64,000 nt of DNA from Hyposmocoma kahamanoa (lineage: Eukaryota > Arthropoda > Insecta > Lepidoptera > Cosmopterigidae). The DNA lies in assembly GCF_003589595.1 (NCBI RefSeq), contig NW_020654878.1, positions 958,216-1,022,215 on the forward strand, read 5' to 3'. A model generated the notes under the pieces. The model ran no database searches and was not told where the DNA came from. It was given only the letters and a program-made list of their open reading frames with translations. Shown piece by piece: positions 56,345-64,000 of this stretch. Each line of letters begins with the position of its first letter. Within the stretch, counting starts at the first letter, position 1. The position numbers and the translations under genes were made by a program.

Positions 56345-56470
56345 AGCATGTTTACGTCTGGCGTGGCGACGGCGAGCGGCGCCGGCGCGTCCGCGGGCCG
56401 ACGACGCGGTATCGCGCCAAAATGGTGGCGCCATACCGTCACAGTACTGCCACCGGCTGTCACGCTATAT
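56345..56470. promoter_or_regulatory. GC-rich island upstream of Dad
   Basis: About 125 bp of high GC between AT-rich flanks, with the second GGCGCCA-N4-GNCV match and several further GNCN words. No repeat-family similarity to other parts of the window was noticed. Confidence 0.4.
56427..56441 (+). promoter_or_regulatory. BMP activation element match 19 kb upstream of Dad
   Basis: GGCGCCA-TACC-GTCA fits GGCGCCA-N4-GNCV exactly. It sits in a 120-bp GC island (56345-56470) that also has GGCGCCGGCG, GACGACG and GTCTGG, all rich in GNCN-type Smad half sites. No other gene was recognised between it and Dad. Confidence 0.5.
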
Positions 56471-56861
56471 TGGGGCTTTTTAGTTCAGTTATATTGATAT
56501 GCTTTTCAATAATAAGAATGTTTCATTTCTATCAAAATTAGCGATGACAATTGCGAATGATTTTGATATGCGACTCGTTATACTCCGTTCAACCATTTAT
56601 TATACTTTTGACTCCTGATGCCTCCGAAGTTCCCTAATTATTGACATACAAAATGTAATAGACAAAAAATGCAATACTTCCTGGACACTTTTATTTTTTA
56701 ATTTTAGTGACGCGACGCGATCTTTAGCTGCGATATTTATCGAACCAACAGATTATGTAACGAAGGTTATTCAAGTTGATAAATATTGATACCTGTCTAA
56801 TAAATCATATTGAAATTAAATAAATTATAAATAATTATAACAAATTCTTATTCTTTATTAT

Positions 56862-56990
56862 AATGAGTCGTCGGATTCTTCTCCATACGAACGGGAATCA
56901 TCACTTGAGTCCTCATTAACATTAATTATTAATTCTTGAGCGCACAAATTGTCAAAGCGGACAATATCTTCTTTTTGGAACCCGCTCACA
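56862..56990 (-). other. Unrecognised acidic C-terminal-like frame
   Basis: The minus strand without an ATG reads KLIVNVSGFQKEDIVRFD, LCAQELIINVNE and then DSSDDSRSYGEESDDSL before a stop. Acidic serine-rich tails like this occur at the ends of some transposases and nuclear proteins. The frame upstream is closed. Confidence 0.25.
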
Positions 56991-57424
56991 TTCACAATTA
57001 ATTTCTAAAACAACTTCTTCATAAATAAAATCGATTATTATAAAAAATCGAGTCATCACTACCTAATTGATTTTTTTTAAATTTATTAAGGCTTTGGCAA
57101 AGCCATCAGCCTAAACATGAAGTTTAATTATGTTTCTGTAAATATGGCCGCCACAAAGAGGATAGGCAATTTGAGGCGGCGTACTTGGATTGACTCGGGA
57201 TTCCTTAAAACGGGCCGATACGGGTATTCTAGTTCGAGATTCGTATAATTTCGCGTTTTAATCTTCGATTAAGGCACAATAGCACTATCCTATTCCACTT
57301 TAAACTAGATTTCACAAAATAATTGAAAGTCAAAATAAAAACGACACTTTTCCCTCCAAAAGGTCCAGAGCGAATCCTACCTAATTGATTCGAATTCGAA
57401 CAGTCAAAAGTTAAATAAGTGGTT

Positions 57425-57505
57425 GGACGTAGTATAGTAATTACCAATCCTGTCATTGGAATGACAAATTAGTAATCTACTTATTTTTATATTCGAATGA
57501 ACCGA
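57425..57505 (-). repeat. Unclassified repeat pair member 2
   Basis: Inverted relative of 47448-47525: minus strand CTAATTTGTCATTCCAATGA then CAGGATTGGTAATTAC. Confidence 0.45.
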
Positions 57506-57859
57506 ATGATCATTCATTACTATTACTAAGCAATAGATTCCATAGAGCATTCTGCCTAACCCTCTTTGACTTAAAGTAGATACGGTAAATGTGACAGGGA
57601 ACAGAGAAATTTTTTTATATGGACATGGTGAATGTTCTGGTGGAGTTCCAAGTATCCATATGTTCCGAATCGAATGATCGTGCTTGGATTCGACTTCGGA
57701 GAATGATTTGCCCATTCGAATGATAACTACGAGTAACATTCAAAGTCGCACATCGCTAATCAAAATAATATTTCTGTCTATAACCACATAGTAAAAATAT
57801 TTGAATGTGTATGTAAGCAAGGTAACGCTCGTCTGGATGTTTTTGAATCGAAAATTAAT

Positions 57860-58110
57860 TTACACAAGACGTAAATGGGTGTATTGTTTGAGTTTAAGAA
57901 ATAATAACGGTTTCAGAATGCTGTTGGGATTACCGCGGCACTGTAGCGCATCGTCAATGTTTGCTAAAGCGGGAGTAGATGACTTTCTTGCAGTGATTCG
58001 GAAAACGACGTCGTCACTACTGCGTTCTAGTCCTAATAGCATCCTGAAAACGTTTACGTCTAAGCTCGCTGCGCAGATGATTAATCATTACATCCAGGTT
58101 CTGGTGACGC
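57860..58110 (+). pseudogene. LINE C-terminal fragment (YNNAF type)
   Basis: Reads LSLRNNNGFRMLLGLPRHCS then ASSMFAKAGVDDFLAVIRK and LLRSSPNSILKTF. It shares pattern and order with 17340-17580. No reverse transcriptase core is present. A Penelope-like hairpin repeat begins about 100 bp downstream. Confidence 0.6.
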
Positions 58111-58213
58111 GATGGGGTAATAATGTGTGGTTCTATATTTTCGTGGTTTGTATATCTCTGTATGTCTCTGTATCTACTAACAATAGTCGTAACTTAAAAT
58201 TGTCTGTATTTTG

Positions 58214-58445
58214 GAAATGAGACAATTTTTCCGGATTTAAATCGCGTATATTTGTTTTTTCAAACAAACCAACGTTTCGGGCACTTTACAGGTCCCATGG
58301 TAACGGTTGACTGAGGTGGTACAGTCACCAATCAATATCTATATATATCTAATATTAATGCAAACCACCCTATTTGTAAAGGACTCGAAAAATAGTTCCG
58401 TTTCCTATGTGTAACATCGCGAAAACCTAAGAACTCGATATTGTC
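58214..58445. repeat. Penelope-like hairpin repeat, longer spacer
   Basis: The left arm starts at the same GGAAATGAGA boundary as the 11-kb copy. A spacer with GGTGGTACAGTC and AATGCAAACCACCCTATTT, shared with the 4-kb copy, follows. The right arm begins near 58381 and again extends into CGCGAAAACCTAAGAACTCG. Confidence 0.6.
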
Positions 58446-58644
58446 TGTATTTACTAACAAGTGGGGCCTTGGATCCCATATAAATGATTTATCTATTATT
58501 TTGTATATCTAATTTAGACACTCGCGTCTCCCAAAGCCTTTTTTTAAATTGCTATGATAAGTTTTACATTTATATATATTAAGTTGTAAACCTCAGTTAT
58601 ATATCGCAACAAATTGGCTTCTGGTTTCTGCTTTCTCATAGACT

Positions 58645-58800
58645 TGCTGAAATTCCAGGCACATGGGACTTGTCAACGAATGTCTCAGGGTGTCGGGCGC
58701 AGTGGCAGTGCCCCTCAGATCTTTGCGATTTAAGCTCTGAGTGGCACTGTAACTGTTATGGACGTCTAGCTTACCATCAGGCGCAAACTTAACTTAACGT
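58645..58800 (-). repeat. Repeat A, partial
   Basis: GAAATTCCAGGCACATGGGA, GTCTCAGGGTGTCGGGCGCA and TGGCACTGTAACTGTTATGG. Confidence 0.65.
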
Positions 58801-59304
58801 ACCACTAACGTAATCCACTGTCACGTTTCAATAAAAATATATTTTCTAATAATTAAATCTGACTTAAAAATAATAAAAATGATGCGACTTAATAATGATG
58901 AAAGGTTATACTCGTAAATTAATCTACATTGACAATAAATAAATTATTGTTATACGTATATAAAAAAGGGTTTATATAAAATGTGGATAACAAACAATAA
59001 TTATATCCAATTAAGTTTTAGGAATTGCATTTAGACCAAGTAAAAATTATATTTAATGCCGTATCTATTCAAATTATTTTATTTGATTTTCGAGCAAATG
59101 AGACACACCCTTGCGTCTGATGGTTCATGAAACTAAAAAAGCATATGACACGACTCCTTAGATGATATTTGTAATGTTTTAGTATTTTGAGTCACCTTAT
59201 TTATTAAGATCCATGAAATAAAGGGCGAAAATAATACGTAATTTTCCTTTTTTTAATGAACTCATTTTTATGGACAACTCGCACTTGACGAAATAATTGA
59301 CTAT

Positions 59305-59523
59305 ATTATGTTAGACAACAACACATACCTTGTTCTGATCCCAAAGTAAGTAGCTAAAGCACTCGTGTTATGGACATCGGTAACAATGCCGGGAACACCC
59401 AGATCCGAGACAATATAGAAAACTTAGTTTTCTACACTGACCCGGCCAGGAATCGAACCCGGGACCTCAGAGATGGCGACACCATGAAAACCGATATGCA
59501 AGCGACTCGACCACGGAGACCGC
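59305..59523 (-). repeat. tRNA-derived SINE, family S2
   Basis: The minus strand starts GGCGGTCTCCGTGGTCGAG (A box) and has CCCGGGTTCGATTCCTGGCC (B box, near 59448-59460). The body has GAAAACTAAGTTTTC and the end CTTTAGCTACTTACTTTGGG, a pattern widespread in Lepidoptera. Confidence 0.8.
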
Positions 59524-59696
59524 CTTTGATATGTTCAAAATCTACTTCTCAGGCTCCAGCCGAAAACTGGCGCTGAAGCTCTGCTGAATACAAAATTGAG
59601 CTTTCTGAGCTGGCCTAGCCTTTTCGGCTATTATTGGGTAATTTTTATTTGATTTTATTTAGGTTTTTTTTTATTCAGGGCACCTTGCCTCTTTAT

Positions 59697-59735
59697 AGCA
59701 CCTGCAATGCTACTCAGAGCTTTAAATCGCAAAGA
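59697..59735 (+). repeat. Repeat A scrap
   Basis: About 40 bp around CAGAGCTTTAAATCGCAAAG, next to the 3-prime end of the 59.7-kb LINE. Confidence 0.5.
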
Positions 59736-59743
59736 TTTTCTTT

Positions 59744-60815
59744 TTAATGTAAAGAAGGAGGCAAACGAACCGACGAGTCACTTGATGGGAGTTGGTCATC
59801 GTCGCCCATGGACATTTGCAACATCAGATTTTCCCTTTTAGCCTTTGAGAGCCCTGTAAACACGCTTTTGAAGAACCCCATGTCATAGCGCAGAGGGAAC
59901 ACTTCAGGAGGAAGATCATTTCACATCTTGCAGGTTCGAGGAAGGAACGAACGAGATGCCCGTGTGGTCTTACAATGCCAGACATCTAAGATGTGGGGAT
60001 GGACTCTACTCCTTTGGCGGGAGGTGCGATGGTAGAAACGAGACGCTGGCACCAGTTCGAAAAGTTCCTCAGAGCACTCCCCATTATAAAGACGGTAGAA
60101 CACACACAGAGAGCCAACGTCTCTCCGTAAGCTAAGGGGCTCCATACCGTCTGTGAGTTTGGGATCATCGATAATACGAACAGCCCTACGTTGGATAGAG
60201 TCAAGTGGATCAAGCTGGTATTTGGGAGTTCCTGCCCAGAGATGCGAGCAATACTCCATAAAAGGCCGTACTTGTGTTTTATATAACAAAAGTCGGTGAC
60301 CTGGAGAAAGGTACTGCTTCGCTCTATTGAGCACTCTGAGCTTTTTTGAAGTCAGTTTGGCTTTGCTCTCCAAATGACTCCGGAACTGGACTTCCCTCGT
60401 GATGTCGACTCCAAGTATCCTAATACTCTTTGAGATTGTAAGGGCAGTGTTCTGAAACTTTGGCGCTATTATGAATGGGGATTTTTTAGCGGTAAACGCG
60501 CACACTTTTGTCTTTGCGGGGTTAAATTTTCCTAAATTCTGTTGGCCCCATTCTGAGACCTGCTCCAAAGAAGTCTCGATTTTGGACACAAGTTGCAGTC
60601 TGTTTTGTTGCACTTGTTGGTGAGGCATATTTGTGCGACCTGTATAATAGGCATCACCGGTACTGTCATCCGCATGGCAATGAATGTTACTAGTTAATAA
60701 CATATCATTGATATGCAGGATGAACAGAGTTGGTGATAGCGCAGATCCTTGCACAACGCCGGTTGATGAGATCTGAGGAACACATTCAGGTGACCGTTCA
60801 TATCTCAGTGAGCCG
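59744..60815 (-). pseudogene. LINE reverse transcriptase, 5-prime truncated, one nonsense mutation
   Basis: The reverse transcriptase of a second LINE family. The long frame (59921-60754) has VVQGSALSPTLFILHIND, the catalytic block CHADDSTGDAYY (an x-A-D-D variant), LGKFNPAKTK, ILGVDI and the C-terminal HLWAGTPKYQLDPLDSIQRR. It stops at a TGA after TCKM. In related LINEs a Trp follows there, and coding continues in the same frame (NDLPPEVFPLRYDMGFFK) to TAA at 59744, so the stop is a point mutation. Coding similarity extends upstream to about 60815 (YERSPECVPQ), where it meets a Penelope-like remnant. It is the best-preserved reverse transcriptase frame here but lacks the endonuclease and the fingers region. 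Confidence 0.9.
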
Positions 60816-60890
60816 TAACCGTGGAACCTATAAAGGGCCCGAAAGGTTTGTTACAAAAAACAAATACACGTGATTTGATCAGAAAGAAAG
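60811..60890 (+). repeat. Penelope-like repeat remnant
   Basis: AACCTATAAAGGGCCCGAAA then GGTTTGTTACAAAAAACAAA, a diverged form of the arm seen at 11 kb. It marks the 5-prime truncation point of the 59.7-60.8 kb LINE. Confidence 0.45.
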
Positions 60891-61300
60891 TAAAGTAAAT
60901 TAAACAAATACCATGAAATGATTTACTCAATCATACTATATTTGTGTAATTTTTGACCACATCTGTGATCCCGTGTCGCCATCTCGCAGGAATGTAGCAA
61001 AAGTAACTTTTCTCTGTTTTGTTCGGGTCATCGATATTGGTTTTTGTCCCTTTCTTTACAAAATTCGGAGAGCTTAATATTAGTGAATAAAATAAGGCTG
61101 TTTACATTAAAAACAGAAAATGACCAAAAAATTAACATGGCGTATTGTTCATTGGAGATATCGATATTCTGATATTTAATTTTTCGATACACGACGTTAC
61201 TCCATGAACGAGTTAAGTGAATTGTAACATGAAAAAAGTGTACATTAAATCAAATATGTAATGCCAATTAAGTGTTAAGATAGTACCACTAGTACTTAAT

Positions 61301-61345
61301 TTCTTATACTTTGACATGTAGTGCAATTTATACTGTAATGTAATG
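61301..61345 (+). repeat. Fragment of the LINE UTR seen at 20085-20135
   Basis: Shares CTTATACTTTGACATGTAGT and GCAATTTATACTGTAATGT with the UTR before the (GAATCT)n tail. Only about 45 bp are recognisable. Confidence 0.7.
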
Positions 61346-61365
61346 ATAGTGTTATACTATATCAT

Positions 61366-61660
61366 AGTAGCAGGTACATAAAAAAGTAAGAAAGTTTGTA
61401 AATTGAATATTTCCTCGAGGACCGTACCCTGAGGCATCGTGCCCAGAAGGATGGCAACATTTTCCCTTTGCATAGCTAAACTTATTCTTTGGCGGAAATA
61501 ATTGCCAGTTTTGTGGTCACCGGAGGCTTCCACGAGGCGATCCGACAGCTCGTTCGCTAGATGTTTCGCCTGTGGCACCCAGGGACCCAGGGTTTCAACC
61601 GCAAATGGCACAAAGCTGTAGCACTGAGCAAGGTTGACGTATTTGGGCCTTTACTATAGT
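61366..61660 (-). pseudogene. LINE C-terminal fragment (PFAVETLGPWVP type)
   Basis: Coding on the minus strand reads YVNLAQCYSFVPFAVETLG then PWVPQAKHL, NYFRQRISLAMQRENVA and GTMPQGTVLEEIF. Many invertebrate LINE reverse transcriptases end with this pattern (FVPFAVETLGPWG..., AQRIS.AIQRGNA, GT..QG). The conserved segment is open without frameshift, but there is no reverse transcriptase core, so it is a fragment. Confidence 0.7.
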
Positions 61661-64000
61661 ACTTAATACTTAAGTGATACATTACATACCGCAGTCGAAG
61701 AGCTGTCAACAGACCAATTAGCATTCCTTCTAGACTTCATAGTCATATACCAACATATCTATAACACTATCCGGTGTATAACATGAACCATTCATCGCCC
61801 CATCAGTCACTTATCAAAGCATCACCAATAAATCGTGTGCAATACATAAATCGTTAAACTATATTGATGGATGCGATCTCTTCGCGATTGTGCGTCCGGA
61901 CGGACCTCGTTAGCAAGTCCTATGGGGAAAAAGAATGAGAATTTATGCCGGAATAATAAAAGTAACGAATGTGTATAAAACTCACTTGGTATAATGAAAT
62001 CACACGTAATCGTACGTCAAATATGACATAAAAATAATACGAACGATATGTAACGTGACGATTATTTTTCCCTCAGAGCGGGACATCTGTAAATTTATTA
62101 TTGTTTTAAAAATAATATACATCTTTATGGTAAAAATAAAAAGAACTAAAATGGTTTATTGAATCAAACATTTTAATTATAGAATTAATCTTGTGTAGTT
62201 TGCGCTGCTCGTTGTCTGGTTGGCTGGCTTTATATATTTTTCGCTTTCGCGCCATTTTTGTAAATTTCTTTTTACGTGTGTTTTATGAAAACGGAAAACT
62301 AAGTATTTTGGGCACAGCGGGACGGGACTGTCCCTCTGAAAGCGGGACTTAGCGTCGCGTTAAATATATGAAACAAAAAATAAAAAACCTTCTCCCAGAC
62401 CAGGTCAGACAATTACTTTCAGTTCGAACTTTCAGAGGAGCCCTTTTGTTATCTTAGGATTATTCAGACTCAGAGTTTACAATTCATATATTTATTTATA
62501 GTCTTATTTTATACATTAATTTTACTATATAATTATTTTATATTTATTATTGTGTCAACATTCACCAAAGATACGAGTAAAAGTACATACGAATTATATA
62601 CATTTGATATATAATAAATTTATCCTAGTAGGTATTGAGTATGTAGCATTCAATTCCATGATTTACTAGATCTACCTTTCCTTTCAATTATTCAAAGGTT
62701 AGTTGGAAGAAATCCCTTTATGGCATAAGCTCGCTATGCACTAACGTTTTTGAATTCTTTGTTATAATTTACAATTTCTTTTGTTGTACAATAAAGTGTT
62801 TACATGTGTTTACTAAATAATTAAGAAGCGCTGCTACAAGGATTGCATTCAACACCGTAGACACGCGATCAAAATAGAATAGTTAGTTATATTTTCCCCA
62901 GAGGTCGGAAATTCGGGTGCATATGGTGCAACTGAAGCATTGGGTGTAACAAGGGCGTATCACGTAAAAATGAGATTCGAGAAAATTTAAAATAAAGTTT
63001 TAATGTCTTATATCTTTTTAATATTTATAATATGACTCGTATATACTTTATTATTTATGTGTCCTATGATTTAGTTAAAAGATTCAGGTGTTATTATTAC
63101 TTTAATATAATTAGAAACATTTGAAAATACGTTTTTTCACATTGTGTTATTCGCCCTTGTTGCACCAAACAGGTAAATTAATGGGGCGTTCGTCTTCTTA
63201 TCGGTTTTTAAAGAAATAAATTATTAATCATTGTTATTTAAAAGTTACATTGAAAAAAATGTAAACGTATTTTTAATCATTCATTAAGTTCGCTGCACTA
63301 AAATGATTCGACAGTGTCATCTTCAGCAGGTCTCACTGGCCTCCTAGACGCTCTAGAGGCTAAAAGGGAGATTGAAATGACTTTTTGTCACAAGATACCA
63401 GACAGTATTTCACATATTTAGATGCAATAACATCAAAACGGGCTTTGGGTGCCGATCGCCCTTGTTGTTCCCAATAATGCTTCAATTATAAATGATATTG
63501 GAAAACTGCTGTACCGCTCGCGACTTCTGCGCCCCTCAAGACGCTGCGGGCTGCGCCCATGTTCGCCGCAAACCCTGCACTATAGGTAAAACGGCACTGG
63601 AAATAATGTCGTTCCAGGACCTAACTATATTACCGAACTGAAAAGCTTTTTTTTCCTTTTCCTAGCTGAATTATATTTTTAATTTTGTTTATTGTGTGAC
63701 TAAAATAATGATCACAAACACTCACTTCATGCTTCACACTTTCGATTTTGCACCGTTTTTACGTAAGTTAATCTCAATTAAGAAAAAAAATGTTTCGTTA
63801 GCAATAGCTTTATTAGACGATCATGTCAGACATATATTTCTAAAGCTAATTAATATACTTGGATATTTTTTTACTGACATTCCAATTTCGACTACTAAGT
63901 CGTTAAATTCGTCTCCCGCTGCCTCTAAATCCTAACTAAAATAAAATATTGGTGTAAGTCTTACTAATTTAAAGTTCGGTCACGTACTTCCAAACGACAT
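61661..64000. other. No gene recognised apart from a LINE tail
   Basis: AT-rich with a GC-rich patch at 63510-63570. A frame at 63696-63935 ends the window but shows no family signature. Confidence 0.45.
62697..62815 (+). repeat. LINE-type 3-prime tail (GGCTGGAAGAG family)
   Basis: GGTTAGTTGGAAGAAATCCC then GCATAAGCTCGC, ending TTGTACAATAAAGTGTTTAC. Noncoding. Confidence 0.55.

Noticed and set aside
63696..63935. 79-codon frame at the window end
   Set aside because: No recognisable family; the opposite strand also has a protein-like stretch (DLEAAGDEFNDLVVEIG), so neither could be called.
1..64000. Schnurri-type silencer element GRCGNC-N5-GTCTG
   Set aside because: GTCTG and CAGAC words were checked by eye and none has the partner at the right spacing; a computed scan could overturn this.

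Overview
The window comes from an AT-rich, repeat-dense insect nuclear genome, most likely a moth or butterfly (Lepidoptera). This rests on repeat families typical of Lepidoptera: tRNA-headed SINEs with A and B boxes, the dispersed element carrying GAACAAGTCGTGCGCC, RTE-type tails with CCCAGCAGTGGGA, and many 5-prime-truncated LINEs. The species cannot be told. One 100-N assembly gap lies at 53386-53485.

The one host gene I can support from domain evidence is an inhibitory SMAD (Dad / SMAD6-7 type) on the minus strand. Its first coding exon (37197-37470) encodes an MH1 zinc-binding module. A 54-nt second exon (20425-20478) encodes the PPPPYSR (PY) motif typical of inhibitory SMADs. The splice phases agree (1/1) and the junction codon reads Glu, giving the expected order RLCKP-E-TPPPPYSR. 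Intron 1 is 16.7 kb. Intron 2 starts at 20424 and runs toward position 1. I could not find MH2 exons, so they probably lie beyond the window.

Several GC-rich islands stand out in and around Dad (29.7, 33.1, 33.6, 34.4, 36.1, 37.1-37.7, 38.0, 46.6 and 56.4 kb). They contain nearly all GGCGCCA sites in the window. Two of these match the Mad/Medea BMP activation element GGCGCCA-N4-GNCV: one in intron 1 (33174-33188) and one 19 kb upstream of the start codon (56427-56441). Dad is a feedback inhibitor induced by BMP signalling in flies, so these are candidate autoregulatory enhancers.

The rest is mostly mobile-element debris. LINE reverse-transcriptase pseudogenes lie at 17.6-18.8, 19.4-20.2, 49.4-50.2 and 59.7-60.8 kb, with many shorter pieces. 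A Ty3/gypsy-like integrase remnant ends 61 nt upstream of the Dad exon-2 acceptor. A decayed mariner lies at 41.7-42.6 kb. MITEs include a hAT-like family with exact 8-bp target duplications in all three copies, a PIF/Harbinger-like pair and several TA-flanked families. There is also a Penelope-like hairpin repeat family and an interspersed lepidopteran repeat present in fourteen pieces. A truncated alpha-1,3-fucosyltransferase-like fragment at 55.4 kb runs straight into a LINE tail. No CRISPR array, rRNA or genuine tRNA was found.
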